From Actinospineispora eucalypti (GTDB lineage Bacteria > Actinomycetota > Actinomycetes > Mycobacteriales > Pseudonocardiaceae), in assembly GCA_014208095.1 (NCBI GenBank), contig JACHMT010000006.1, positions 1-64,000 of the forward strand: 64,000 bases of DNA, read 5' to 3'. Numbering within the stretch: the first letter of the stretch is position 1; every line of letters starts with the position of its first letter. Under the pieces are notes generated by a model. That model worked only from the letters and a program-made list of their open reading frames with translations. It did no database searches and had not been told where the DNA came from. Shown here in pieces: positions 1 through 8,787 of this stretch. The translations under genes and the position numbers were made by a program.

Positions 1-688
1 GCCGCGCCAGCGGCACCGAGTGCAGCAGCAGCCGCACCGAGTAGTCGGTCAGCTCCCGCTCGCCGACCTCCAGCGTGCCGTCCAGCCACCGGATGAACAG
101 CTGGGACAGCGCGCCGATCAGCGCGGTGGCGGTCATCCGCTCGGCGGCGGGCGCCGTGCTCTGGCCGGCCGGCGCGGCTCCGTCGCCCGCGGCCCGTGCG
201 GCCGGCGCGGCTCCGTGGCCGGCGGCCAGCTGAACCCGGATCAGCTCGGCGAACACCGGCATCAGCTCGGCCGCGCGGGCCGAGAGCACCGCGTCGGTCA
301 TCGGCGCGAGCAGCAACACCCGGCCCTTGCGCGGGTCGGCGGTCAGCTCGCCGAGGAACGCCTCCACCGCCGCGCGCGCGATCGCGGCCGGCTGGTCCGG
401 CGGCCGGGCCGCCACAACCCCGGCCACCGCTTCGTTCAGCACGTCCCTGACCCGCTCCGCCACCTGGTCGTACACCGCGACCAGCAGCTCGTCCCGGTCG
501 GCGAAGCTCTCGTAGAAGTACCGGTCGGTGAGCTTGGCGTGCCGGCAGACCGAGCGCACAGTCACCGCGCTGCCCTGCCCCGCGCCGCCCAGCAGCTCCA
601 GCCCGACGTCCAACAGCGCGCGCCGCCGGGCGTCCCGGCGGGCGTCCAGGGTCGTGCCGCCCCAAACTTTCGGCGCACCCTGGGTCAT
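1..688 (-). CDS. TetR-family regulator, 3' end outside window
   Basis: The reading frame opens at an ATG complementary to 686-688 and runs off the left edge without a stop, giving 229 residues. Residues about 15-65 form a TetR helix-turn-helix: a LDVGLELLG first helix, then the SVCRHAKLTDRYFYESFADR recognition region, which keeps the typical T-x-x-x-x-Y-F-x-x-F spacing. The rest is an alpha-helical ligand domain with an Ala/Gly-rich loop. It is divergent from the TetR gene at 834 and shares a 145-bp intergenic region carrying two 22-bp repeats. The ligand is unknown. The family call is firm. Confidence 0.85.
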   Translation of the reverse strand, partial: MTQGAPKVWGGTTLDARRDARRRALLDVGLELLGGAGQGSAVTVRSVCRHAKLTDRYFYESFADRDELLVAVYDQVAERVRDVLNEAVAGVVAARPPDQPAAIARAAVEAFLGELTADPRKGRVLLLAPMTDAVLSARAAELMPVFAELIRVQLAAGHGAAPAARAAGDGAAPAGQSTAPAAERMTATALIGALSQLFIRWLDGTLEVGERELTDYSVRLLLHSVPLAR

Positions 689-709
689 CCGCGCCCTCCG
701 TCACAACAA

Positions 710-753
710 GGTGATTCAGTCACTTCAGCAGGGTGATTCAGTCACTTCCCGCG
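710..753. repeat. Two 22-bp tandem repeat units between divergent TetR genes
   Basis: Two adjacent copies of a 22-bp unit begin at 710 and 732. They share GGTGATTCAGTCACTT exactly and then diverge. Each contains the small dyad GTGA-N5-TCAC. The unit is clearly related to the six-copy 22-bp array downstream of clpB at 50630. In this location it could also serve as an operator for either TetR protein. Confidence 0.8.
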
Positions 754-833
754 ACCGTACCGTTCCACGGCGAAAGGCGGCTTTCCGCCCGGGGCCGTAC
801 GGTGTGCGGGTGACCAAATCCGCGGAGGGCACC

Positions 834-1463
834 ATGCCCCGCACCGCGCTGACCAGGGAGCGGATCGTGCACGCCTCGGTCGACCTGATCGAGCGCGACG
901 GGGCCGACGAGCTGTCCATGCGCCGGGTGGCGGCCGAGCTCGGCGTCGGCACCATGTCGCTGTACAACCACGTACCGAACAAGGCCGCCCTGCTGGACGC
1001 GGTGGCCGAGCACATCATGGCCGGCATGGTCTACGCGGACGACCCGGCGGTGGACTGGCGTGACCAGACCCGCACCCTGGCCCGCGCGTTCCGGGAGGTC
1101 GCCCGGCGCTACCCGCGCAGCGTGCAGCTGGTGATCACCCGGCAGCCCAAGTCCAGCGTGGGGTTGCAGTCCATGGAGATGGCGCTGGCCGCGGTGCGCA
1201 CGGCGGGATTCGACGACCGGACGGCGGTTCAGTTGGTCCGCACCTTCGTCGCGTTCGTGCTGGGCAGCCTGATCAACGAGGTCTCGGTGAAGGAACGCGG
1301 CGCGCCGCCGGCCGAGTTCGCCAGCGAGCTGGAGCGGGCGCACTACACGAACGTGCGGGCGGTGTTGCCGATCCTGATGGTGCACGACCACGACAGCGAC
1401 TTCGAGTTCGGCCTGGAACTGCTGATCAGCGCCATGGCGGCGCTGCCACGTAACACCCCATGA
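834..1463 (+). CDS. TetR-family regulator with TetR_C-like ligand domain
   Basis: This is a 209-residue DNA-binding repressor. The HTH lies at about residues 8-55, with RERIVHASVDLIERDG as helix 1 and RRVAAELGVGTMSLYNHV as the recognition region. The C-terminal half resembles the TetR_C_1 ligand-binding class. The ATG at 834 was chosen because GGAGG lies six bases upstream; an in-frame GTG at 810 is less well served. The stop is only 15 bp before the crotonase start, so the two genes are probably co-transcribed and the regulator may respond to an acyl-CoA or a related lipid. The ligand is inferred from context only. Confidence 0.88.
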   Translation: MPRTALTRERIVHASVDLIERDGADELSMRRVAAELGVGTMSLYNHVPNKAALLDAVAEHIMAGMVYADDPAVDWRDQTRTLARAFREVARRYPRSVQLVITRQPKSSVGLQSMEMALAAVRTAGFDDRTAVQLVRTFVAFVLGSLINEVSVKERGAPPAEFASELERAHYTNVRAVLPILMVHDHDSDFEFGLELLISAMAALPRNTP

Positions 1464-1478
1464 GCGAGGAGGACGCAG

Positions 1479-2243
1479 TTGTCCGACGAGGTACTCACCG
1501 AGCGGCGCGGCGCCGTGTTGATCGTGACCGTCAACCGGCCGGCCGCGCGAAACGCGATCAACGCGGCGGTTGCCCGCGGCATGGCCGACGCGATGGACGA
1601 GCTGGACGGTTCGCCCGAGCTGACCCTGGGCGTGCTGACCGGCGCCGGCGGGACGTTCTGCTCCGGCATGGACCTGAAGGCGTTCGTCACCGGCGAGCTG
1701 CCCTCACTGCCCGGCCGGGGCTTCGGTGGGGTCACCCAGGCGCCGCCACGCAAGCCGCTGATCGCCGCCGTGGAGGGCTACGCGCTGGCCGGCGGGTGCG
1801 AGCTGGTGCTGGCCTGTGACCTGGTGGTGGCGGCCGAGACGGCCAAGTTCGGCATCCCCGAGGCGAAGCGGGGCCTGGTCGCCGCCGCCGGCGGGCTGAT
1901 GCGCCTGCAGCACCGCATCCCGCGCAACCTGGCCATGGAGCTGGCCCTCACCGGCGACTTCATTTCCGCGGCCGACGCGCACCGGTACGGGCTGGTCAAC
2001 CGCTTGGTCCCGGAGGGCGGCGCACTGGACGCGGCGCTCGAGCTGGCCGGGAAGATCGCCGCCAACGGCCCGCTCGCGGTGGTCGCCTCCAAGCAGATCA
2101 TCGTCGAGTCGGACGACTGGTCCAGCGAGGACATGTGGCGCCGCCAGGCGGTCATCGTCCAACCGGTGATGACCTCCGCCGACGCCACCGAAGGCGCCCG
2201 CGCCTTCGCCGAAAAACGCCCACCCAACTGGCAGGGCAAGTAG
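1479..2243 (+). CDS. Enoyl-CoA hydratase/isomerase (crotonase) family protein
   Basis: The product is a 254-residue cytosolic crotonase-fold enzyme acting on acyl-CoA thioesters. Visible features are NRPAARNAINAA near the N-terminus, the oxyanion-hole segment TFCSGMDLKAF (about 60-70), the second oxyanion-hole block AAVEGYALAGGCELVLACDL (about 95-114) and FGIPEAKRGL with the Glu often used in catalysis. The start is TTG, preceded by GAGGAGG. It follows the TetR gene closely and was probably transcribed with it. The exact substrate cannot be told; many actinobacterial EchA paralogs look like this. Confidence 0.9.
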   Translation: MSDEVLTERRGAVLIVTVNRPAARNAINAAVARGMADAMDELDGSPELTLGVLTGAGGTFCSGMDLKAFVTGELPSLPGRGFGGVTQAPPRKPLIAAVEGYALAGGCELVLACDLVVAAETAKFGIPEAKRGLVAAAGGLMRLQHRIPRNLAMELALTGDFISAADAHRYGLVNRLVPEGGALDAALELAGKIAANGPLAVVASKQIIVESDDWSSEDMWRRQAVIVQPVMTSADATEGARAFAEKRPPNWQGK

Positions 2244-2244
2244 C

Positions 2245-2964
2245 TCAGCCGGCGATCGCGCGCACAACGGCCGGCCAGGCCGGGCTGAGGGGGTCGATCA
2301 GGGGGAAGTGGCCGGCGCCGGGCACGAGCACCGAGTCGGCGCCGGGGTGCGCGGCCAGGTAGTGGTCGACGAACTCCGGCGGGACCACGGCGTCCTCGTC
2401 GCCCTGGACCAGGGTGACCGGGGCGTCGGGGGCGGGCAGGCGCACCGGGTCCAGGTCGGCGCGCGGTTCCGGGTCGCCGCCGAGGAACGCCTCGACCGCG
2501 CCGTCGCCGAGGCGCTGCGCGTGCGCCCGGCGCAGGTCGGTGACGGCGGCCAGCGCGACCACCCGGGCGATGCCGGGCGCGGTGGTCGCCGCGCACAACG
2601 CGAGGTGTCCGCCCGCCGAGTGGCCGACCAGCACACTCGCCCGGCTGTGTCGGCCCGGGATCTCCCCCGGCACGGCGCCGATCGCGGCCAGCACGTCGGC
2701 GAGCGCGTCGTCCGGGCGGCCGGGGATTCGACGGTACTCGACGGCCGCGACCGTCCAGCCGTCGGCGCGCAGCGCGTTGGCCATCGGCCGGGAGTGGAGC
2801 CGGTCGATCGTCGGACGCCAGAAACCGCCGTGCACCAGCACGATCAGCGGACGCTCGGCGGCGTCGCCGGGCCAGACGTCGGCCACCTGGTCCGGATGGT
2901 CACCGAAACGGACCGTCAGGTCGGGCGCGGGCGCCTCTCGGCTGAGTACGGAACGGTCTTCCAC
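2245..2964 (-). CDS. Alpha/beta hydrolase (esterase/lipase-like)
   Basis: The protein has 239 residues and a GTG start. It has an HGGFWRP oxyanion strand-loop near residue 45, the nucleophile elbow GHSAGG near residue 120, an acid in the QGDEDAVVP segment, and a catalytic His in GAGHFPLIDP close to the C-terminus. The order and spacing fit an alpha/beta hydrolase with a Ser-Asp-His triad. No signal peptide is seen, so it is probably cytosolic. It ends one base after the crotonase gene in convergent orientation. It lies 9 bp downstream of the flavin-binding gene at 2974 on the same strand. Substrate unknown. Confidence 0.87.
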   Translation of the reverse strand: MEDRSVLSREAPAPDLTVRFGDHPDQVADVWPGDAAERPLIVLVHGGFWRPTIDRLHSRPMANALRADGWTVAAVEYRRIPGRPDDALADVLAAIGAVPGEIPGRHSRASVLVGHSAGGHLALCAATTAPGIARVVALAAVTDLRRAHAQRLGDGAVEAFLGGDPEPRADLDPVRLPAPDAPVTLVQGDEDAVVPPEFVDHYLAAHPGADSVLVPGAGHFPLIDPLSPAWPAVVRAIAG

Positions 2965-2973
2965 CGAGGTCCC

Positions 2974-3363
2974 CTAGATCTTCAGTGGGATGCAGTCGGC
3001 GGGGCAGGCGCCCGGAGCGGCGGCCGGAGCGGCGGCCGCCGCCGGCTCCGGGGCGGGGCGGTGCAGGACGGCGCGGGTGGGGGTGACGGCGAGCAGCTCG
3101 CCGTCCAGTGCGCCTTGGCCGTCCACGATCAGGGAGTGACCACCGGGGTCGCGGGGCGGCCAGAGCAGCGTCACCGCCGGGTTGCCCGCGAGGTTGCCGA
3201 GGGTCCGCCGGCCGAGGTCGGGGACGCGCAGCCGGTCGCCGTCGAGCACCGGGGCCACCGCGACGACGTGCGACTTCCCGTCGCCGCCGACGGTGATCAG
3301 ATACCCCGACCCGTATCCGCGCAGGGTCTCGGCCAGTTTGTGGGGCGGGACCTGGATGCTCAC
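2974..3363 (-). CDS. Pyridoxamine 5'-phosphate oxidase-like flavin-binding protein
   Basis: This 129-residue protein fits the split-barrel FMN- or F420-binding fold. Strands GYLITVGGDGKSHVVAVAP and LRVPDLGRRTLGNLAGNP match the typical start and the cofactor-phosphate-contacting middle. The tail is Ala/Pro-rich and then closes with two Cys residues (GACPADC), which is unusual for the family. It is short compared with true PNPOx, so vitamin B6 synthesis is unlikely. It appears co-directional with the hydrolase immediately downstream. Confidence 0.75.
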   Translation of the reverse strand: MSIQVPPHKLAETLRGYGSGYLITVGGDGKSHVVAVAPVLDGDRLRVPDLGRRTLGNLAGNPAVTLLWPPRDPGGHSLIVDGQGALDGELLAVTPTRAVLHRPAPEPAAAAAPAAAPGACPADCIPLKI

Positions 3364-3382
3364 CCTCGAAGGATATGCGCGT

Positions 3383-3760
3383 TCAGCGCTCCTGGCCGTT
3401 TCCGCGGGGGCGGAACAGTCTCAGCCGGGGCATCTCGGCGGCGATGTGGTCGACGGTCTTCTCCAGCCGGGGCATCGCGGCGGTGACCTGCTCGGAGAGG
3501 TTGAAAATGGCCAGCGTGAGCTCGGCGATCACGCGCGCCGAGGCGACGACGCAGACCACCAGCACCGGGACGACCAGCAAGGCCAGCACCCCGAGCCACC
3601 AGGCGTGGGCGACCGCCGCGACGATCACCACCAACCCGAGCAGCGCGGTGAGCACGGCGACCGCCAGGTAGAGCGGCGGCAGCAGGGCCGGGGTCAGTCG
3701 GGTCCGGCCGAGCCCGTGCGGCAGCGCGCGCAATGCGGACAGCCATGATTGGTCGGACAT
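3383..3760 (-). CDS. Small two-helix membrane protein (DUF4282-like)
   Basis: The protein has 125 residues. Two long hydrophobic segments (about 30-52 and 55-75) are followed by an amphipathic region with a conserved-looking stretch ARVIAELTLAIFNLSEQ and a charged tail. This topology and the ELTLAIFNLSE signature fit DUF4282 membrane proteins. No enzymatic motif is visible. It is 19 bp upstream of the PNPOx-like gene on the same strand. Confidence 0.7.
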   Translation of the reverse strand: MSDQSWLSALRALPHGLGRTRLTPALLPPLYLAVAVLTALLGLVVIVAAVAHAWWLGVLALLVVPVLVVCVVASARVIAELTLAIFNLSEQVTAAMPRLEKTVDHIAAEMPRLRLFRPRGNGQER

Positions 3761-3796
3761 AGCTGCTAACTATAGCAAGCAGTGCGCAAGCGCGGC

Positions 3797-4327
3797 TCAG
3801 CCGGGGATGAGCGACCTGATCCGCAGCCGGGGCTCGCCGACGTCCTTGGCGCAGGTGAGCATCGAGTCCATGGGCAGGAACACGGTGTTGCGCACCGGGT
3901 CGCCGGGACCGCCGTCCGGCCCGGGCAGCAGGATGCGCAGCCCCTTGCCCGGCACCGTGTGGCAGGCCTGCTCGTCGAACATGCCCGGGTTGACGGTCAG
4001 CATCGGGGCCAGCGCGGCGCCGCCGCGCGGGGCCAGGGTCACCACCGGCCCCAGGCCGCCCTCCCGCACCGCCGGGCGACCCAGCGGGGCATCGTTCTGC
4101 CCGATCTCCCGCACCTCCAGGAAACCCCGCAGCCGGCAGGGCGCGGAACCCCGGTTGACCAGGCTCAGCGTGGTGTCGGTCTTGCCCATGCCGCTGCCGC
4201 CCTGGTCCGGGCCGAGCTTCAGCTCCAGCCCGTTGGCCGCGCACCAGTCCACCGGGGCCACCTGAGCGGCGGCCACCCCGGACGCGCTCAGCAACAGCAC
4301 ACCGAGCAGCAACAGAAAACGGTTCAC
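3797..4327 (-). CDS. Secreted DUF4232-like protein
   Basis: The protein has 176 residues with an N-terminal signal peptide (FLLLLGVLLLSASGVAAA, likely cleaved near residue 21). The mature part carries the DUF4232 pattern: an early CAANGLELKLG, a central beta-rich region with CRLRGFLEV, and late Cys residues in QACHTV and MLTCAK. These suggest an immunoglobulin-like beta sandwich held by disulfides outside the membrane. Its ATG overlaps the stop of the S9 peptidase gene by four bases, so translation is probably coupled to that gene. Function is unknown. Confidence 0.8.
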   Translation of the reverse strand: MNRFLLLLGVLLLSASGVAAAQVAPVDWCAANGLELKLGPDQGGSGMGKTDTTLSLVNRGSAPCRLRGFLEVREIGQNDAPLGRPAVREGGLGPVVTLAPRGGAALAPMLTVNPGMFDEQACHTVPGKGLRILLPGPDGGPGDPVRNTVFLPMDSMLTCAKDVGEPRLRIRSLIPG

Positions 4328-6477
4328 GATCCCCCCAATGCGGAACGCAGGAAGTCCACCTGCAACAGCAGCAGGTTCTCCGCGACCTCCTCCTGCGGCG
4401 TCATGTGTGTCACCCCGGACAGTGGTAGCACGCTGTGCGGCCGGCCGGCCGCAAGCAACGCTGAAGACAGTCTCAGGGTGTGCGCGGCCACCACGTTGTC
4501 GTCGACCAGACCGTGGATCAACAGCAGCGGCCGGGTCAGCGCCGCCGCATCCGACAGCAGCGAGGACCGCCGGTACGCCTCCGGGTCACCTTCCGGCGTG
4601 CCCAGGTAGCGCTCGGTGTAGTGCGTGTCGTACAGCGACCAGTCGGTGACCGGCGCGCCGGCCACCGCCGCGTGGAAAACGTCCGGCCGGCGCAGCACGG
4701 CCAGCGCGGCCAGGTACCCGCCGAACGACCAGCCCCGGATGCCCACCCGGCCCAGATCCAACACCCCGGGAAACGCCGCCGAGGCCGCCGACAGCGCGCT
4801 GACCTGGTCCTCCAGCACCGGCGTGGCCAGGTCCCGGTACACCGCGCGCTCGTAGGACGGCCCGCGCCCCGGCGTCCCCCGCCCGTCCGCGACCACCACC
4901 GCAAAGCCCTGGTCGGCGAACCACTGCGAGGTCAGGAACGCCGCCCGGCTGGCCAGCACGCGCTGCGCGTGCGGCCCGCCGTAGGGGTCCATCAGCACCG
5001 GCAGCGGGCCGTCCTCGGTCCGGTACCCGGTGGGCAGCAGCACCGCCACCCGGGGTTCCGGGCCCGCCGGCGGAGCCGGCATGGGGCGGGCGCCCAGTTC
5101 GGCGCCCGACGGAGACACAGCCGGCGGCAGGACCGTCACCCTGGGCGTCAGCCCGGGCGATTCGGCCAGCGACCGGACCGGCACCGAGCCGCCGTCCGAC
5201 CAGTGCACCACCGCGCGCCCGCCGTCCCGGTCCAGGTCCTGGGCGACGATCACCGTGGTGTTCCCGCCCCGCCGCCCGCCGAACACACCGGGCGCCGGGG
5301 TGAGGCAGGTCAGCCCGTCACCGGGCCGGTAGGTCCACAGCCGCGACTCGGTGGCGTCCTCGCTGGCGCTGAACAGCACCGTGTCACCGTCGGTGTCCAG
5401 CACCGACCGCACCTTGAGCGTCGGCGGGGTAACCAGGGCACCGTCCACCACCAGCCGGCGGGCGTCATCGGCGTCGGTGGTCCACACCAGCGCACCGGAG
5501 GACAGGTACGCGGGCACCCCGGGCACGATGTCCACCCACCGGGGGTCGGCTTCGGTGAGGATCTCCACGCAGCCGCCGCTCACCGGGTCCACCCGCAGGA
5601 GCCGCAGCTCGCGCTGGTCCCGGGGCTGCACGGCGATCACCAGGCCGGCCGCGTCCCAGGTCACCGCGGCCAGGTAGGGCTCCGCCGGGCTGGACCGCCA
5701 GGCCACCTGGGTGCGCCGGCCGTCCTGGGCGAGCAGGTACAGCTCGGTGACCGCGTTGGGCGTGCCGGCGGCCGGGTAGGCCAGCGCGGCGGCCGGCTGT
5801 TCCGGGCGGGCCGGGTCGGCGATGTGCCAGCGGTGTACGGCGGCGTCGTCCACCCGGGCGACCAACAGCGCGTCACCGGTGGGCGACCACCAGTAGCCGC
5901 GCATCCGGCTCATCTCCTCGGCCGCCACGAAGTCGGCCAACCCGTAACGGACCGTCGGCGACTCCGGCTCGGCCAGCGCGGTGGACGTGCCGGTGGCCAG
6001 GTCGTACAGCCACAGCGCGCCCTCGCTCACGTAGGCGACCCTGGTGCCGGCCGGGTCCGGGCGAGGGTCGATCACCCCGGGCGGCCCTTCCACCGCGCGG
6101 GGCGACTCGCCGTCCTCGGCCAGCCGGGCCAGGTGCAGGCGCCCGGCCAGGGTGAACGCGGCCAGCGTCAGCCCGGCGTCACAGGCGTAGCCGACGATGC
6201 CGCCGGCCTGCTCGCGGGACCGCTCGCGGCGGGCCCGTTCCTCCGGCGGCAGGTTCGCCTCGTCGGCGCCGAGCGCGCGGGGATCGGCGACCAGCCGCTC
6301 CCCGCCGCCGTCCCTTTCCAGCACCCACAGGCAGGTCACCGGGTCGGTGCCGCCCTGGCTGCGCAGGAACGCCACCCTGGCGCCGTCCGGGGAGATCGTG
6401 AAACCGCGCGGCGCCCCCAGGGTGAACCGCCGGGTACGGGCCTGCAGGCGCGGGAAGCTCTCGCTCACGCGTGGCAT
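4324..6477 (-). CDS. S9 family serine peptidase (DPP-IV/prolyl oligopeptidase type)
   Basis: The protein has 717 residues when started at the ATG complementary to 6475-6477; a further 14 residues would be possible. Residues 1-450 form a WD-like beta-propeller with DPP-IV character, including a region FVAAEEMSRMRGYWWSP that matches the family's substrate-amine-binding Glu-Glu motif. The C-terminal alpha/beta hydrolase domain has GWSFGG (Ser about 584), Asp in HGLVDDNVV (about 659) and His in GVTHMTP (about 691). It should cleave dipeptides or Xaa-Pro-type peptides. No signal peptide is seen. It is divergent from the TetR gene at 6600. Confidence 0.92.
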   Translation of the reverse strand: MPRVSESFPRLQARTRRFTLGAPRGFTISPDGARVAFLRSQGGTDPVTCLWVLERDGGGERLVADPRALGADEANLPPEERARRERSREQAGGIVGYACDAGLTLAAFTLAGRLHLARLAEDGESPRAVEGPPGVIDPRPDPAGTRVAYVSEGALWLYDLATGTSTALAEPESPTVRYGLADFVAAEEMSRMRGYWWSPTGDALLVARVDDAAVHRWHIADPARPEQPAAALAYPAAGTPNAVTELYLLAQDGRRTQVAWRSSPAEPYLAAVTWDAAGLVIAVQPRDQRELRLLRVDPVSGGCVEILTEADPRWVDIVPGVPAYLSSGALVWTTDADDARRLVVDGALVTPPTLKVRSVLDTDGDTVLFSASEDATESRLWTYRPGDGLTCLTPAPGVFGGRRGGNTTVIVAQDLDRDGGRAVVHWSDGGSVPVRSLAESPGLTPRVTVLPPAVSPSGAELGARPMPAPPAGPEPRVAVLLPTGYRTEDGPLPVLMDPYGGPHAQRVLASRAAFLTSQWFADQGFAVVVADGRGTPGRGPSYERAVYRDLATPVLEDQVSALSAASAAFPGVLDLGRVGIRGWSFGGYLAALAVLRRPDVFHAAVAGAPVTDWSLYDTHYTERYLGTPEGDPEAYRRSSLLSDAAALTRPLLLIHGLVDDNVVAAHTLRLSSALLAAGRPHSVLPLSGVTHMTPQEEVAENLLLLQVDFLRSALGGS

Positions 6478-6599
6478 CCTGCCCCATCGCCAGATCACGA
6501 AGTAATGGCGGCCGGTCACGATCCGTGTCAGGGTCAGCGGGCGTACCGGGCTCTCACTTACCCTGAGTAGGTGGTGACGGCGAACACCGACGAGTGCCC

Positions 6600-7178
6600 A
6601 TGAGCGGACCCCGCGGCCAATCCCGCGAGCGCCTGCTCAACGCGGCCGTGCATTACCTGGGCACCCGAGGCATCAGCGATCTCTCGCTGCGCCAGCTCGC
6701 CGACGCGCTCGGCACCAGCCACCGCATGCTGATCTACCACTTCGGGTCCAAGGAAGGCCTGGTCACCGAGGTGCTCAACACCGTGGCCCGCTCCCAGCGG
6801 GCCTGGTGGACCCAGCTGCTCACCACGACCGAGGAGGAATGGCCGCGCCGGCTGTGGCGGGCCACCGCCGACCCGGCGCTGGAGCCGTACGCCCGGCTGT
6901 TCTTCGAGCTCTACGGTCACGCGCTGCAGGGGCGCGCGCCGGCCAGGACGCTGTTCGAGCAGGACATCGAGTACTGGCTGGAGTCGGCCGCCGCCGCACT
7001 GGTCGAGGCCGGGGTACCGGCCGACCGGGCGCGCGCGCTGGCCAGGCTGGCCGTGGCCACCGCACGCGGGCTCATGCTGGACCTGCTGGCCACCGGCAAC
7101 CGGGCCGCCGTGGACGACGCGTTCGAGCTGTTCGTGGACTGGTACCGGCGGTCGATGACCCCGGCGGCCCGCGCCTGA
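6600..7178 (+). CDS. TetR-family regulator
   Basis: The protein has 192 residues from the ATG at 6600; a GTG at 6594 is the alternative. The HTH is RERLLNAAVHYLGTRG followed by RQLADALGTSHRMLIYHFGS (residues about 10-50). The C-terminal domain is helical, with an ELYGHALQG stretch. It is divergent from the S9 peptidase gene across about 120 bp, so peptidase control is a reasonable guess. The product's effector is unknown. The downstream FemAB-like gene converges on it with a 5-bp gap. Confidence 0.88.
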   Translation: MSGPRGQSRERLLNAAVHYLGTRGISDLSLRQLADALGTSHRMLIYHFGSKEGLVTEVLNTVARSQRAWWTQLLTTTEEEWPRRLWRATADPALEPYARLFFELYGHALQGRAPARTLFEQDIEYWLESAAAALVEAGVPADRARALARLAVATARGLMLDLLATGNRAAVDDAFELFVDWYRRSMTPAARA

Positions 7179-7183
7179 CGTGC

Positions 7184-8428
7184 CTACCGGCCGCCGCGCA
7201 GCAGTTCGCGCAGCCAGATCAGCACCTTCCGCCCGGCGGAACCGCGCCCGAGCACGTCATAACCGAACCGCACCACCCGCGACCCGATCAGCTCCACCGC
7301 CGGCGGGTACTCGAACACCTGGCCGCCGAACTTCACCTTGAACCGGTCCGGGCCGTCCAGCTGCTCCTGGTCCACGTCGCCGGGGTTCTCGGCCGTGGTC
7401 AGGGCGCGCACCGACTCGGCGTGCAACCCGCCGAAGTCGAAGTAGTGGAAGCCGTGCGCCTTGCCCCAGGAGATCGCCTCCCAGATCATCGCGCTGGCCA
7501 CGTTCAGCTTGGCCGCCTCGGTGGACGTGCGGTCCAGGCCGGTGATGCGGCTCTTCAGCACGCCGCCGCAGCCGGTCATCAGCTCGGCGGCCACCGGAGC
7601 GCCGGAGACCTCGCCGATCAGCAGCACCACGTGCCCGCCCGGCTTGAGCGCCGCGTAGAGCGACTCCTGGTAGCTCAGCGGGAACGGGGTGAAGCCCTGG
7701 TACTCGGCGGTGCTGGCGGCCAGCCCGGTGAGCAGCGGGATGTCCCGCTCGTCGCCGACCCGCACCTTCACCCCGCGCTGCGGCCACTGCCTGGTCCAGG
7801 TGCGCAGCCGGCGGCTCAGGTTGCCGCGCAGCGCCTGCTCGTCCTGGGTGAGGTCCACCCGCATGGTGGCGGCCGGCGCGATGCCCGCGATGCCGCCCTG
7901 GGAGAACCGGAAACCCCGGCGCATCAGCTCGACCGCCACGTCGTCCGCGTGCGCCGGCGGCTGCACGAACAGCGCGGTGTGCCGGCGGGCGACCCCGGCC
8001 AGCGCGTCCAGCAGCTGGCTGAGGACGGTCTGCCGGATGCTGGTCAGCCGGTGCGCCACCACCGGCCCGTACGAGACATAACCCACCCGGAGCATCCCGG
8101 CGACCTTGCGCCGCAGGACCACGGCCCCGCCGAGCACCTCGTCACCGGAGACGGCCAGCACGTACAGCGGCTCGTACCCGGCCAGCCGGCGCAGGCCGGC
8201 CCAGCCGGACAGCTGCGCCACGTCGGTCTCCGGGGTGGCCGCGACCAGCGCGTCCCATCCGGCGAGCGGTCCCGGGTCCGGCTCGCCGGTCACGACGATC
8301 CGCAGCGCGGCCAGTAGGGCCTGCTCCTGCTCCCGGTCGTCCCCCTCGTGGACGGCCTCTGCCCGGGCGGCCGGGGCGGCCGGTGGTGCGCCGTCGACGG
8401 CGCACCGGGGCGTGGAGTGGACCTGCAT
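7184..8428 (-). CDS. FemAB/GNAT-type aminoacyl- or acyltransferase
   Basis: The product is about 414 residues long. Two GNAT-like halves are visible: an N-terminal part with LAVSGDEVLGGAVVLRRK, and a C-terminal part with VVLLIGEVSGAPVAAELMT, NVASAMIWEAISWGKAHGFH and YFDFGGLH. The last block (YFDFGG followed by a FKVKFGG strand) is diagnostic of FemX/FemAB-like enzymes that add amino acids to the lipid II peptide. Cell-wall or surface-polymer modification is therefore likely, using aminoacyl-tRNA or a related donor. The ATG at 8428 was preferred; an in-frame ATG at 8443 adds five residues. Confidence 0.82.
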   Translation of the reverse strand: MQVHSTPRCAVDGAPPAAPAARAEAVHEGDDREQEQALLAALRIVVTGEPDPGPLAGWDALVAATPETDVAQLSGWAGLRRLAGYEPLYVLAVSGDEVLGGAVVLRRKVAGMLRVGYVSYGPVVAHRLTSIRQTVLSQLLDALAGVARRHTALFVQPPAHADDVAVELMRRGFRFSQGGIAGIAPAATMRVDLTQDEQALRGNLSRRLRTWTRQWPQRGVKVRVGDERDIPLLTGLAASTAEYQGFTPFPLSYQESLYAALKPGGHVVLLIGEVSGAPVAAELMTGCGGVLKSRITGLDRTSTEAAKLNVASAMIWEAISWGKAHGFHYFDFGGLHAESVRALTTAENPGDVDQEQLDGPDRFKVKFGGQVFEYPPAVELIGSRVVRFGYDVLGRGSAGRKVLIWLRELLRGGR

Positions 8429-8443
8429 CGTTCTGCAACGCAT

Positions 8444-8731
8444 CCTTCGCTGGGTGGGAGGCCGGGCAGTTCAGCCGGCCGGTGGGTTTGACCGCCGAGG
8501 CTAGGCTTTTCGTTACCCCCCGCTGAGAAGTTGGTCGTCGGTTTGCGCCTTCTGGGGGGACAGGCACTCAGCCGAACGGACCAGTCCCCTAGGCACACAA
8601 GGTGACCAGGCCGCTCATCGGCGCCCGCTAAGTTACCGGAGCATTTCCCGCGGGGGCAGCGATCGACCTAAGACACCCTCAATCGGTTATCAGCCAACCG
8701 GACAAATTCCCTGGCCAAAACGAACTAAACC
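8444..8731. other. Upstream region of the FemAB-like gene, no gene seen
   Basis: About 290 bp separate the FemAB-like start from the hairpin at 8732. Base composition drops locally (AT-richer from 8630 to 8760). No reading frame with actinomycete codon bias, tRNA or convincing riboswitch was found. The region must carry the promoter of the minus-strand FemAB-like gene. Confidence 0.5.
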
Positions 8732-8757
8732 GGCCGACGGTAGAACAACCGTCAGCC
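8732..8757 (-). terminator. Hairpin terminator after DUF3151/fba
   Basis: GACGGT and ACCGTC form a six-base stem around a 6-nt loop, extended by three outer pairs after one mismatch. On the minus strand it lies 31 bp past the DUF3151 stop and is followed by a T-rich stretch (GGTTTAGTTCGTTTT). It therefore fits a Rho-independent terminator for the fba-side transcript. Confidence 0.6.
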
Positions 8758-8787
8758 AATCGTCAGGTAAGCACCCGCGAGGGTAGG

